Source of the DNA: Ruminococcus sp. YE71
Lineage (GTDB): Bacteria; Bacillota; Clostridia; Oscillospirales; Ruminococcaceae
NCBI RefSeq assembly: GCF_900119155.1
Contig: NZ_FPIR01000005.1
Span: 85,679 to 149,678, forward strand
DNA: 64,000 nt
Direction of reading: 5' to 3'
A program made the position numbers and the translations under genes. The notes under the pieces are model-generated. The model had not been told where the DNA came from, searched no databases, and saw only the letters and a program-made list of their open reading frames with translations. Each line of letters starts with the position of its first letter. Position 1 is the first letter of the stretch. Below are positions 41,757 through 51,258 of the stretch, in pieces.

Positions 41757-42836
41757 TCAGTCTCCGAAAGAGATTCCGAGTTCGCGGGCTGTCTTTACCA
41801 TCTGATCGTCCTCAGGAACGAACTTTGTCTTTCCTGCAACGTCGGAGAGCTTATTAGCGGTTATCTTGTCACCGACCTTTGCTACCGCGAGACCGTACTT
41901 GTCCTCAGCGATGAGTGCCGCCGCGTGAACGCCGAACTGTGTCGCGAGCACTCTGTCGTAAGCGGAAGGACTGCCGCCCCTGAGCATATGACCCGGCACG
42001 CAGACCCTCGTTTCAAGACCCGTCTTAGCCTCTATCTGGCGTGCGATTCGGGTCGAAGCGGTGGTGATGCCTGCCTCGGCTCTGGTCTTGGCGCGTTCCT
42101 TCTTCTTCATCTTTGCTTCCTCGGTATCGAAAGCACCCTCAGCGACTGCGAGTATCGAGAAGCCCTTGCCGTCGGCAGCGCGTTTCTCGCAGGCAGCCGC
42201 CAGCTTGTCGATGTCGTAAGGTATCTCGGGGATGACTATCATATCAGCGCCGCCCGCAACGCCCGAATAGAGGGTCAGCCAGCCTGCCTTGTTGCCCATG
42301 ATCTCCACGACGAGGATACGTCCGTGGGAGTTTGCGGTGGTGTGCAGTCTGTCGATGACGTCGGTGGCGATGTCAACGGCGGTATGGAAACCGAAGGTAA
42401 CGCTGGTGCCCCAGATATCGTTGTCGATGGTCTTAGGCAGACCGATGACGTTAAGACCCTCTTCCGACAGCAGATTCGCGGTCTTGTGAGTGCCGTTTCC
42501 GCCGAGGGTGAGCAGGCAGTCGAGCTTCTGATCCTTGTAGGTCTGCTTCATGTTCTTGACCTTGTCGATATTATCGTCGCCCACAACGCGCATCATCTTG
42601 AAGGGGGTGCGCTTTGTGCCGAAGATAGTGCCGCCCGTAGTAAGGATGCCCGAAAAATCGTTGGGCTGCATCAGCTTGCACTGATTGTTTATAAGTCCCG
42701 AGTAGCCGTCCTGGATGCCGATTATCTCCACATCGTTGCCGAAGCGTTCGTAGCAAGCCTTTGCCACGCCTCTGATAGTCGCGTTCAGTCCCGGGCAGTC
42801 ACCGCCGCTCGTGAGTATGCCGATACGTCTTTTCAT
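41757..42836 (-). CDS. pfkA: 6-phosphofructokinase
   Basis: This 359-residue enzyme phosphorylates fructose 6-phosphate. Motifs are ILTSGGDCPGLNA at the start, GGNGT (112-116) and PKTIDND (134-140) with catalytic Asp138. The Gly after Asn-Gly (usual ATP-type) is combined with Lys135, the residue usual in PPi-type enzymes, and Asn replaces Asp in the first motif. So donor use (ATP or PPi) cannot be called with certainty. AGGAGG precedes the ATG at 42836. It lies 13 nt after the chemoreceptor gene. Confidence 0.92.
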   Translation of the reverse strand: MKRRIGILTSGGDCPGLNATIRGVAKACYERFGNDVEIIGIQDGYSGLINNQCKLMQPNDFSGILTTGGTIFGTKRTPFKMMRVVGDDNIDKVKNMKQTYKDQKLDCLLTLGGNGTHKTANLLSEEGLNVIGLPKTIDNDIWGTSVTFGFHTAVDIATDVIDRLHTTANSHGRILVVEIMGNKAGWLTLYSGVAGGADMIVIPEIPYDIDKLAAACEKRAADGKGFSILAVAEGAFDTEEAKMKKKERAKTRAEAGITTASTRIARQIEAKTGLETRVCVPGHMLRGGSPSAYDRVLATQFGVHAAALIAEDKYGLAVAKVGDKITANKLSDVAGKTKFVPEDDQMVKTARELGISFGD

Positions 42837-42849
42837 ATGAAATACCTCC

Positions 42850-44961
42850 TTAGTACTTATCGTCATCATCGTCAATGTCGATGTCGGAAATATCATCCAC
42901 ATCATCGATATTGATTACGATATCCTCGTCGTCATCATCGTCCTCGGGTTCACGGTAACCGTCGTCGAAAGGTTCGTCTTCGTTTACGTGCTTGATATGA
43001 GGAGTGCTGTTTCCGTCGAGCTTGAAGCGTGCGATCATGTTCTTGAGGATCAGCGACTGACCGCTGAGCTCCTCAGACGCGGATGCCGAGCCGACAGCCG
43101 TCGCGGTATTCGATGCGACTACCGCGCTTATCTGGTCTACGCCCATGTTTATCTGCTGTATCGAATCGCTCTGTTCGCTGGAAGCGCGTGCGATATTCTT
43201 GACAAGTTTTCTGATCTTCTCGGAGCTTTCCACGATGTCGCCTAGCGACCGTGCGGTCTCCTTGGCTATCTGCTGACCCTGATCCACAGCGTCGGTGGAG
43301 CGTCTGATGAGTGCGGCGGTCTGCTTTGCAGCCTCAGCCGAACGGGACGCCAGCTGACGTACTTCATCCGCCACGACGCCGAATCCCTTCGAGCCCTCAC
43401 GCGCTGCCTCGACAGCGGCGTTGAGTGCGAGGATGTTGGTCTGGAAGCTGATGTCGTCGATGACCTTCAGTATGCTCGCGATCTCGTCGGAGGTATGGTC
43501 GATAAGCTCCATAGCCTCAAGCATCTTGGTCATATCGTCGTTGCAGCCCGCGATCGCGGAAGTGTTCTCGCTTACGATCTCGAAAGCGTCCTTGGCGTTC
43601 TGGGAGTTCTGAACTACCTGATCGGATACGCCCGAAAGGGTCGCGGACAGCTCTTCGATAGCGCTTGCCTGTTCGGTCGCGCCCTGACTGAGAGCCTGAG
43701 CGGAGTTCGATACCTGTATCGCGCCGTTTGTCACCTGTTCCGCCGAATGATTTATCGAGTCGAAGGTAACGGTCAGCTTCTCGAATATCTCGTTGAACGT
43801 GGACTTGATGCGGAGGAAGTCGCCCTTGAAGTTGCCTTCCATGCGGTGAGTGAGATTGCCCTCGGCTATCTGCTGGAGCGCTACCTGAATGAGGTTGATG
43901 TACTGACGCAGGTTGACCACCGTCTCCTCAAGGGAGTTGGAGAGTATGCCGAGCTCGTCATGAGAGTACCAGACGTCTACCCTCGTGGAGATATCGCCGT
44001 TTGAGAGTCTGCGCAGACGGTCGGTAGTCGAGATGATGGGCTTGGAGATCTTGTTGGAGAACACCAGTGCGAAAGCAATGGTGATGAGTGCGAGGAGAAC
44101 TATCAGAAGCACGATGATCCTGAGCGAGGTAAACGACAGCATCGAAGCGATACCATCATTTACTGCGTAAGCAAAAAGCGTGCCTTCAAAGTAGGAAACG
44201 CTGCTGAATCCCGTAATATAGTTCTGTCCGTTGAACTTATAGTCGGTATTGCCCGATGCGCAGTTGATGCCCGTAGAAACAGCATCGGCAAACTGCTCAT
44301 AATCCTTATCGGACTTTGCAACGTTGATGATGTTCCTGCCTGTCGCCTGACCGCCCGTATGGAAAATGACCTCGCCCGATCTGTCAACGACCATTATCTC
44401 AACGCCGTCGGAACCGAGAAGCGAGGTGAGCTTATTGTTTATGAGCTTAGCATCTATCGCGGTGACTGCGAACTTGTCGATCTTGTCATCCTCAATGATG
44501 GGGGTCACGGCACAGAAACAGCTGTAGCCACCGTCGGTCTTTATCGGAGTAAGGTAGGTATCACGCCTGTTGAGCGCGATGTTTATGTCATCAGTCGTGA
44601 TGAAAGTGGAGCAGATGCTGTTGACCTGAGCGGAAAGGGAGCCATTCGCGTTGAATATCGCGAAACTCACCATGTAAGGGTTGTCGGACAGCTTATCCGA
44701 GAGCAGGTCTACCATCTTCGCGTCGTTTTCGGCGGAGTGGAACTCATGAGTCTCGACCACGTAGACGAAGTCATGCACCGACTCACGCACGAAGCAGTCA
44801 AAGTTAGTCGCGGACTGTTTTGCCTGAGTCTCGACGGTATTTTCAATGGCAGAGGTCGAGGACTTCTGTAAGACCCAACCGAAAATGACCACCATCGCCG
44901 CCATGATGACGATAACGAGCCCGAGCATCGCTATTGATATCTTCAGTTTGATAGTTTTCAT
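42850..44961 (-). CDS. Methyl-accepting chemotaxis protein with Asp-rich tail
   Basis: This 703-residue receptor has membrane segment 1 (about residues 8-30), a dCache-like extracytoplasmic domain, membrane segment 2 (about 295-320), HAMP, and a signalling domain with the hairpin tip [20 protein letters not shown]. The last 40 residues are extremely acidic ([17 protein letters not shown] and further Asp runs), unlike ordinary receptors. GGAGGAAT precedes the ATG at 44961. It is the first gene of an operon with pfkA, which is an uncommon partner. No che genes are in the window. Confidence 0.9.
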   Translation of the reverse strand: MKTIKLKISIAMLGLVIVIMAAMVVIFGWVLQKSSTSAIENTVETQAKQSATNFDCFVRESVHDFVYVVETHEFHSAENDAKMVDLLSDKLSDNPYMVSFAIFNANGSLSAQVNSICSTFITTDDINIALNRRDTYLTPIKTDGGYSCFCAVTPIIEDDKIDKFAVTAIDAKLINNKLTSLLGSDGVEIMVVDRSGEVIFHTGGQATGRNIINVAKSDKDYEQFADAVSTGINCASGNTDYKFNGQNYITGFSSVSYFEGTLFAYAVNDGIASMLSFTSLRIIVLLIVLLALITIAFALVFSNKISKPIISTTDRLRRLSNGDISTRVDVWYSHDELGILSNSLEETVVNLRQYINLIQVALQQIAEGNLTHRMEGNFKGDFLRIKSTFNEIFEKLTVTFDSINHSAEQVTNGAIQVSNSAQALSQGATEQASAIEELSATLSGVSDQVVQNSQNAKDAFEIVSENTSAIAGCNDDMTKMLEAMELIDHTSDEIASILKVIDDISFQTNILALNAAVEAAREGSKGFGVVADEVRQLASRSAEAAKQTAALIRRSTDAVDQGQQIAKETARSLGDIVESSEKIRKLVKNIARASSEQSDSIQQINMGVDQISAVVASNTATAVGSASASEELSGQSLILKNMIARFKLDGNSTPHIKHVNEDEPFDDGYREPEDDDDDEDIVINIDDVDDISDIDIDDDDDKY

Positions 44962-45008
44962 ATTTATTCCTCCGATCAAGGCATAAATTTTTTCATCTCC
45001 CAATATAT

Positions 45009-45037
45009 ATTATATCAGTTTTTAACAATAAATGCAA
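45009..45037 (-). promoter_or_regulatory. Promoter of the chemoreceptor-pfkA operon
   Basis: On the minus strand TTGCAT (45032-45037) and TATAAT (45009-45014) are 17 bp apart, about 50 bp upstream of the start. Confidence 0.65.
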
Positions 45038-45113
45038 GAGCATTTTTAATTTTTTTTGCAATTTGCAAGTATTTTTCACATATTATTGCCACATACTGGA
45101 AGGAGAACTGGAA

Positions 45114-45983
45114 ATGTTCGGTGTATTTCGGCTTTCGGGGAGCGTTTGTCTTGCGATGGCGATGGGTCTGACCGCAGGAGCGGTGATGCTGATAACGCTG
45201 TTCTCGTCGGCGGACGAGGGGAAAAAGTGCGTTGACGGTAAGGAATTGCCCGTCCTCATGTACCACAGCGTCGTGAGGGACGGGTGTGAAACGGGTGAGT
45301 ACGTCATCAGCGAGTCGGCGCTTGAAGCCGACCTGATGTGGCTCGGCGAGAACGGCTACACCACCGTGTTCTGTTCGGACGCGGAAGGGTTCGTGAGCGA
45401 GGGGGCTCCCCTGCCCGAAAAACCCGTGATACTGACCTTTGACGACGGATGCTACAACAGCTTCTCCATCGTGCTGCCCCTGCTGGAAAAGTACGGCATG
45501 AAAGGGACATTCGCGCCCGTGGGCGAATGGTGCATCAACTCGGCGGAAGAGACCGCCCCCAGCGAGGTCTGGTCGTACATGAAGCCCGAGAACCTCCGCA
45601 CGCTCATCCAGAGCGGCAGGTGCGAGCTCGCGTCTCACAGCTGGTCTATGCACGATCTCGGCGAAAGGCAGGGTATGCTACGCAAAGAGGGCGAGAGCTT
45701 CACCGACTACAGGCGGACGCTGTGGGGCGACCTGCACAAAGAGCAGAAACTGTTCGCGGAGTGCGGCTGCAAAGGGTGCAAAGTACTGGTCTATCCCTAC
45801 GGCTTCGGTAACGAGGAGACCGAACAGCTGACCGCAGAGATGGGCTATACGGTCACACTGAGCTGCCGCGAGCGCATGAACGTTCTCCGCAATAACGACA
45901 GGAGCTGTCTGCGTCTGATGGGCAGGTTCGAGCGCACCCCCGAACGCTCCGCCGCCGACATTCTCGGCGCAGATGCCGAATGA
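45114..45983 (+). CDS. Polysaccharide deacetylase family protein, membrane anchored
   Basis: This 289-residue protein starts with a hydrophobic anchor (about residues 8-30) and has a NodB domain. Motif 1 is LTFDDG with the metal-binding and catalytic Asp pair, motif 2 is SHSWSMH (His-x-x-x-His type). It likely deacetylates peptidoglycan or another polymer outside the membrane. AAGGAG precedes the ATG at 45114. The frame to 45063 lacks a ribosome binding site. It is a single gene. Confidence 0.85.
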   Translation: MFGVFRLSGSVCLAMAMGLTAGAVMLITLFSSADEGKKCVDGKELPVLMYHSVVRDGCETGEYVISESALEADLMWLGENGYTTVFCSDAEGFVSEGAPLPEKPVILTFDDGCYNSFSIVLPLLEKYGMKGTFAPVGEWCINSAEETAPSEVWSYMKPENLRTLIQSGRCELASHSWSMHDLGERQGMLRKEGESFTDYRRTLWGDLHKEQKLFAECGCKGCKVLVYPYGFGNEETEQLTAEMGYTVTLSCRERMNVLRNNDRSCLRLMGRFERTPERSAADILGADAE

Positions 45984-46004
45984 TACCTAACCTGCCGCAG
46001 GCGG

Positions 46005-46042
46005 AAAAAAGGCACTTCTGTCAGAAGTCAGACAAAAGTGCC
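46005..46042 (-). terminator. Terminator of the topoisomerase IV operon
   Basis: A stem 46011-46022 pairs with 46031-46042 (one mismatch) with six Ts on the minus strand. A shorter T-run on the plus strand may also serve the deacetylase gene. Confidence 0.8.
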
Positions 46043-46079
46043 CGATTTTATTCTTTTCGCGGCTGAACTTCCCTGTTCA

Positions 46080-48320
46080 TTACAGCATTATCTGGTCTGG
46101 GTCGGGAAGGTCTTTTGCAGGCGAACCTGTCGAAGGTATCGTCTTGCAGCGGTACTTTTTCAGCGCTTCCGCGGTCTCTGCCGTTATGACTGAAGCCGAA
46201 ACGAGCTCTGCCTTGCCCTTCAGCGACATTACCGAAACGCCTATGGTGGTCTTGGTGGTCTTAGGCAGCAGCAGCGCCGTGTCGAATATCAGCGCACGGT
46301 TGTTGGAAGAGCGCAGCATTATCTCCGCATTGTCCGCAACGAATATCGCCGCCACGAGTCTGTCTTTCAGGCTCAGCGCACCCGTCAGCTTCTTGCGGTT
46401 GGTCTTGGTCTCGTATGCCGACAGCGGCACCTTCGCCACCTTGCCGCCCGCGTACACGAATATCATGAAGCCCGAATAGTCGGTGGTGTTGACCATCGCC
46501 GCCACAGTCTCCCCCTCGTCGAAGCTGAGCTTCGCGGGGATGTAGTCGCCCATCGCGCTGGCTTTCGTCTCCGAGAACGCCGAAACGCGGGTCTTGTAGC
46601 AGTTGCCGCCCGTGGTGAAGAACAGCAGCTCCGAACGGTTGTTGGTCTCTATCTCCTGCGTTATCACGTCGCCGTCTTTCAGCTTATGGTCGCTCGCCAT
46701 TCGCAGGCTGTTGGGAAGTATCTTCTTGAAGTAGCCGCTCTCGGTCATGAACAGCGTGCAGGTGAAGTCGGGGATGTCATCCTCCTCATCGACCTCCACC
46801 ACGTCGGATGCGTAGTAGAACTGCGTCCTGCGCTCCTGACCGTACTTCTTCACGATGTCGCGGAGCTCCTTTGCGATGACGGCTTTTATCTTCTTGTCCG
46901 AGCCTGCTATCTCTTCAAGGGCAGCGATGTCGGCTTTCAGCTCCTCAATGTCCTTGGTGCGCTTCAGGATGTACTCGCGGTTGAGGTGGCGGAGCTTTAT
47001 CTCTGCCACGTACTCAGCCTGCACCTCGTCGATGCCGAAGCCTATCATCAGGTTCGGAACGACGTCGGCTTCCTCCTCGGTCTCGCGGACTATCTTCACC
47101 GCCTTGTCGATGTCAAGCAGTATCTTTTCGAGACCTTCGAGCAGGTGGAGCTTTTCTCGCTTCTTGTTCAGGTCGAAGTTGGTGCGCCTTCTCACGCAGT
47201 CAACGCGGAATTTTATCCATTCGTCCAGAATTTCGTACACACCCATAACCTTCGGGTAGCCGTGTACGAGTATATTGAAGTTGCAGGAATAGCTGTCCTC
47301 AAGGGGTGTCAGGCGGTACAGCTTCTGCATGACCTTCTCGGGGTCGGTGCCTTTTTTGAGGTCGATGGTGATGGTCAGACCGTTCAGGTCGGTGTCGTCG
47401 CGGACGTAGCTGACCTCACGGAGCTTGCCTGCCTTGACCTGCGCTATCATCTTCTCGATGATGGCTTCGACGGTGGTGGTGGCAGGTATCTCGGTAATGA
47501 TGAGGGAGTTCTGCTTCTTGTCGTACTCGTACTTTGCGCGGAGCTTTATCGAGCCGCGTCCCGTGCGGTAAACGTCATTCAGCACGTCCTCGTCGTAGAG
47601 CATCAGACCGCCGCCCGAAAAGTCGGGGCCTTTGAGCGTTTCAAGGGCGTTGTGCTCGGGGTTCTTCATCAGCGCGATGGTCGTCTCACAAATCTCGGAA
47701 AGATTGAAGGAGCAGACAGACGAAGCCATCGAAACGCCGATACCCACGTTCGCGTTGACGAGTATCGATGGGAACGCCGCAGGCAGAAGGGTCGGCTCCA
47801 GCATCTCGTTGTCGTAGTTCGGCACGAAATCGACGGTATCCTTGTCGATGTCGCCGAACAGCTCGGCGCAGATGGGGGCGAGCTTTGCCTCGGTGTATCG
47901 CGAAGCCGCGTAGGACATATCGCGGGAGTACGCCTTGCCGAAGTTACCCTTGCTGTCCACGTAGGGGTGGAGCAGGGTCTCGTTTCCCCGTGCGAGACGC
48001 ACCATGGTCTCATAGATAGCCTGGTCGCCGTGAGGATTGAGCTTCATGGTCTGACCGACGATGTTCGCGCTCTTCGTCCTCGCACCCGTCAGCAGACCCA
48101 TCTTGTACATGGTGTAGAGTATCTTTCTGTGAGAGGGCTTGAAGCCGTCTATCTCGGGGAACGCTCTCGACACGATAACGCTCATGGCGTAGGGCATATA
48201 GTTCTTTTCGAGGGTGTCGGTGATCGACTCCTCGACCACCGTGCCTGCGCCTGCGATATACGCATCGGGCAGCTTTGACAGATCTATTTTAGGTTCTTTA
48301 CCGCTTGGTTTCTTTGCCAT
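46080..48320 (-). CDS. parC: DNA topoisomerase IV subunit A
   Basis: This 746-residue type IIA topoisomerase A subunit has the catalytic Tyr142 (AASRYTEAKL), QTMKLNPHGDQ and GIGVSMAS blocks, a coiled-coil tower region and a C-terminal beta-propeller. It cuts and re-joins DNA with ParE to unlink daughter chromosomes. GGGAAGGT precedes the ATG. It follows a small membrane-protein gene by 14 nt, which in turn follows parE. Divergence from canonical GyrA in the first 40 residues and linkage with parE favour ParC over GyrA. Confidence 0.9.
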   Translation of the reverse strand: MAKKPSGKEPKIDLSKLPDAYIAGAGTVVEESITDTLEKNYMPYAMSVIVSRAFPEIDGFKPSHRKILYTMYKMGLLTGARTKSANIVGQTMKLNPHGDQAIYETMVRLARGNETLLHPYVDSKGNFGKAYSRDMSYAASRYTEAKLAPICAELFGDIDKDTVDFVPNYDNEMLEPTLLPAAFPSILVNANVGIGVSMASSVCSFNLSEICETTIALMKNPEHNALETLKGPDFSGGGLMLYDEDVLNDVYRTGRGSIKLRAKYEYDKKQNSLIITEIPATTTVEAIIEKMIAQVKAGKLREVSYVRDDTDLNGLTITIDLKKGTDPEKVMQKLYRLTPLEDSYSCNFNILVHGYPKVMGVYEILDEWIKFRVDCVRRRTNFDLNKKREKLHLLEGLEKILLDIDKAVKIVRETEEEADVVPNLMIGFGIDEVQAEYVAEIKLRHLNREYILKRTKDIEELKADIAALEEIAGSDKKIKAVIAKELRDIVKKYGQERRTQFYYASDVVEVDEEDDIPDFTCTLFMTESGYFKKILPNSLRMASDHKLKDGDVITQEIETNNRSELLFFTTGGNCYKTRVSAFSETKASAMGDYIPAKLSFDEGETVAAMVNTTDYSGFMIFVYAGGKVAKVPLSAYETKTNRKKLTGALSLKDRLVAAIFVADNAEIMLRSSNNRALIFDTALLLPKTTKTTIGVSVMSLKGKAELVSASVITAETAEALKKYRCKTIPSTGSPAKDLPDPDQIML

Positions 48321-48334
48321 TTTTTACCTTCCCT

Positions 48335-48550
48335 TTAATGCAGTTTTATAAGAGCCGCCGCAGTTATCATGACTGCCGCCGCCGCGTAGGAAATTATCAT
48401 TCTCTTTTTGTATTTTTTCAGTCTTGCGATCCGTTCGTCGTTAGTCTCGTCCGAACCGAATGCCGCAAACAGCTTCACGGTCGCAAGCAGCGAAAACCCT
48501 ATCGCCGCCCCCGCCCCGATAAGCAGTATAACAATAAAAACATTCTCCAT
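48335..48550 (-). CDS. Small two-segment membrane protein between parE and parC
   Basis: This 71-residue protein starts with MENVFIVILLIG, has one membrane segment (about 4-26), a charged loop (DETNDERIARLKKYKKR) and a second membrane segment (about 50-68). A GGTGG lies upstream of the ATG at 48550; the longer frame has no start support. It is co-transcribed with parE and parC. I do not recognise its family. Confidence 0.7.
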   Translation of the reverse strand: MENVFIVILLIGAGAAIGFSLLATVKLFAAFGSDETNDERIARLKKYKKRMIISYAAAAVMITAAALIKLH

Positions 48551-48566
48551 ACAATACCACCGTTTC

Positions 48567-48625
48567 AGATAAGAGATAAGGTTTCGTCTGCGAAGTCCGC
48601 AAAACGGACACATTTTCTCTTATCT
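48567..48625 (-). other. Structured intergenic element between parE and the small ORF
   Basis: A 10-bp stem (48567-48576 with 48616-48625) encloses a second short GC-rich stem near 48596-48608. There is no T-run. It may stabilise or process the parE-parC transcript. Confidence 0.5.
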
Positions 48626-48641
48626 CTCAACTATCATCTGT

Positions 48642-50642
48642 TTACGAGATGTCCGCCATTTCGAGGTAGTCGTGACCGAACTCGCTGATGTGGTCTTTAC
48701 GTGCCTGAAGGTCGTCGCCGAGGAGCATATCGAACATCTGTGCCGTGCGGTCTGCGTCGGTGGGGTTGACCTTGATAAGGCGGCGGGTCGAGGGGTTCAT
48801 GGTGGTAAGGCTCATCATCTCGGGCTCGTTCTCACCAAGTCCTTTCGAGCGCTGAAGGGTGTACTTCTTGTCGCCTATCTTCTTCAAGATGTCCGCTTTT
48901 TCGGACTCATCGTATGCGAAGTAGGTCTTTTCCTTGCCGCCCTTTTCCTTGACAGTTATCTCGAACAGCGGCGACTCCGCGATATACACGTAGCCCTTGT
49001 CGATAAGCGTCGGGCAGAGACGGTATATCATGGTCAGCACCAGTGTGCGTATCTGGAAGCCGTCGTAGTCAGCATCGGTACAGATGATGATCTTGTTCCA
49101 GCGCAGTCCCGCGAGGTTGAAGTTGGATATCTCCTTGTTGGACTTGGTCTGCACTTCCACGCCGCAGCCCAGCACCTTGATGAGGTCGGTGATGATCTCG
49201 CTCTTGAAAATGCGCGCGTAGTCGGCTTTAAGGCAGTTGAGTATCTTGCCGCGTATCGGGATGACCGCCTGAAACTCGGAGTCACGCGCCATCTTTACCG
49301 AACCCAGCGCCGAATCACCCTCCACGATATACAGCTCGCGGATGGAAACGTCCTTGCTGCGGCAGTCGTTGAACTTCGCCACCTGATTTGCAAGATCCAT
49401 CTTCTGGGTGAGTGCGTTCTTGATGTTGAGTCTGCTCGATTCAGCCTTCTCACGGCTGCGCTTGTTGATGAGCACCTGCTCGCAGAGCTTCGCCGCCTCG
49501 TCGGGCTTCTCGATGAAGTATACCTCCAGCTGTTCGCGCAGGAACTCGTTCATGCAGTCCTTGATGAACTTGTTGGAGATAGCCTTCTTGGTCTGGTTAG
49601 CGTAGCTCGTCACCGTCGAAAAGCTCGAAGATACCAGCACGAGACAGTCGGCTATATCGGTAAAGCTGATGGGCTTTTCGTTCTTTGTGTACTTGTTGTT
49701 GTCCTTTATCCACTTGTTTATCATGTAGGTGAAGGCGAGCTTTACGGCGTCGTCGGGAGAACCGCCGTGTTCGAGGAAGCTGGAGTTGTGGAAATACTCG
49801 GTTATCTGCACGTAGTTCGAGAATGCGAACGCCACACCCAGCTTAACTCTGTAGTCTTCCATGTCCGCTCTGTCGCGTCCGATGCGCTCGCCCGTGTAGT
49901 ACTGAACGCTGGTGAGACCCTTGTCCCCCACAAGCTCGGTAACGTAGTCGGAGATGCCGTTCTCGTAGAGGAAGCTCTGTTCTTCAAAAGTGCCGTCAGC
50001 CTTCTCCTCGCGGAGCACGAACTCGACATTCGGGTTGACGACTGCCTGCTTCTTGAGCATATCCACGAAATACTCGGTGTCGATCTTTATCTCGGTGAAG
50101 ACCTCAAGGTCGGGCTTCCAGCGCTGAACAGTACCTGTGCGCTTGCCCTTGAATTCCTTCTTTTTCAGGCCGCCGACGTTCTCGCCCTTCTCGAAGTGCA
50201 GGTCGTACTGAAAGCCGTCTCTGTAAACTGTGACGTCCATATATTCACTGGCGTACTGTGTAGCGCACGCGCCGAGACCGTTCAGACCGAGCGAGAATTC
50301 GTAGCTCGAAGAGTCGTTGTTGTGATACTTGCCGCCTGCGTAAAGCTCGCAGTAGACCAGCTCCCAGTTGTATCTCTGCTGAGCCTGGTTGAAGTCAACG
50401 GGACAGCCGCGTCCGAAGTCCTCAACCTGGTAGCTGTCGTCCTTGAATTTCGTGAGGATTATCTTGTTTCCGTTTCCGCTTCTCGCCTCGTCTATCGAGT
50501 TTGAAAGTATCTCGAATACCGAGTGCCTGCATCCGTCGGGACCGTCCGAACCGAATATGACGGCAGGACGCTTGCGGACTCTGTCCGCGCCCTCAAGAAG
50601 CTCTATCGATTCGTTGTCGTATTCCTGTTTTTTCTTTGACAT
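48642..50642 (-). CDS. parE: DNA topoisomerase IV subunit B
   Basis: This 666-residue ATPase subunit has the GHKL motifs (ILSNSIDEA, EDFGRGCPVD, LNGLGACATQ), a transducer region and the TOPRIM block (EGDSALG, and DADYDGFQIRTL where the usual form is DxDxDGxHI). It partners with ParC encoded downstream. The length and unusual GHKL sequence match ParE-like proteins of Clostridia. Upstream lies a dispersed repeat, so its promoter is not obvious. Confidence 0.92.
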   Translation of the reverse strand: MSKKKQEYDNESIELLEGADRVRKRPAVIFGSDGPDGCRHSVFEILSNSIDEARSGNGNKIILTKFKDDSYQVEDFGRGCPVDFNQAQQRYNWELVYCELYAGGKYHNNDSSSYEFSLGLNGLGACATQYASEYMDVTVYRDGFQYDLHFEKGENVGGLKKKEFKGKRTGTVQRWKPDLEVFTEIKIDTEYFVDMLKKQAVVNPNVEFVLREEKADGTFEEQSFLYENGISDYVTELVGDKGLTSVQYYTGERIGRDRADMEDYRVKLGVAFAFSNYVQITEYFHNSSFLEHGGSPDDAVKLAFTYMINKWIKDNNKYTKNEKPISFTDIADCLVLVSSSFSTVTSYANQTKKAISNKFIKDCMNEFLREQLEVYFIEKPDEAAKLCEQVLINKRSREKAESSRLNIKNALTQKMDLANQVAKFNDCRSKDVSIRELYIVEGDSALGSVKMARDSEFQAVIPIRGKILNCLKADYARIFKSEIITDLIKVLGCGVEVQTKSNKEISNFNLAGLRWNKIIICTDADYDGFQIRTLVLTMIYRLCPTLIDKGYVYIAESPLFEITVKEKGGKEKTYFAYDESEKADILKKIGDKKYTLQRSKGLGENEPEMMSLTTMNPSTRRLIKVNPTDADRTAQMFDMLLGDDLQARKDHISEFGHDYLEMADIS

Positions 50643-50699
50643 TTATTTCACTCCGTTTTTTCTTACTCCCTATCCGGTCGCGTGCCGCTGTGTGTGCTG

Positions 50700-51065
50700 C
50701 TGTCTGCGGGTATTTCTTGGGGGAGACCCTTTTGAAAAAGGGTATTCCCCCAAACCCCCTCACTAAAACTTTTTATACTTTTTGGCTTTTTAGTTGTTCT
50801 TCCTTGATTTGTGCAGGTCGGGAATTTTTGAGTTCTCTCCCTTGACAGCACGCACCTTGCCAAAAAGACGTTCAATGGTGGTTTACACTTCATCTGCGGT
50901 ATTTATCAGGAGGTCTCTCTTGAAATGGTGATAGTCTATCTTTCCGACCACAACCAACTGCCAACATATTAAAAGTCTTTGAAAAAAGGGGGGCGGGGTG
51001 AGATCCTTTCTTCAAGCCGTGCGTAGCTAAGGCGGAGGTTCTCACTCCGATAAACCCACCGACAG
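50700..51065 (+). repeat. Dispersed GC-rich repeat, copy C
   Basis: It opens with a GGGGGAGACCC hairpin (50719-50752), continues with AAACCCCCTCACTAAAAC, TACTTTTTGGC, TGCAGGTCGGGAA, TTGCCAAAAAGACGTTC and GGTGATAGTCTATCTTTCCG, as in copies B and D. The end has CATATTAAAAGTCTTTG and a TAGCTAAGGC stretch. Confidence 0.8.
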
Positions 51066-51221
51066 CAAAACAAAAAGTTTTTCCGGAAGTCTGCAATCAA
51101 AGTTTATTATACCACAAACTGGGGGGCGATGTAAATAAAAAAATTTTAAACAATTATCTGCGGGGGGATAAAAACGGATCCTGCTGTTCCGAGGAGGCGG
51201 GCGGGCTTGGGAGCGCAGAAA

Positions 51222-51250
51222 GACACCTCCGTTCCTGCGGCGGAGGTGTC
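51222..51250 (-). terminator. Hairpin after spoIVA
   Basis: A perfect 10-bp stem (51222-51231 with 51241-51250) lies 9 nt after the spoIVA stop, with a short T-run on the minus strand. Confidence 0.65.
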
Positions 51251-51258
51251 CGATAAGA

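Larger units (their letters stand above)
50643..51258. other. Gene-free region with dispersed repeat copy C
   Basis: This 616-bp gap holds the repeat (50700-51065), about 120 bp of AT-rich DNA and the spoIVA terminator. No gene is supported. Confidence 0.7.
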
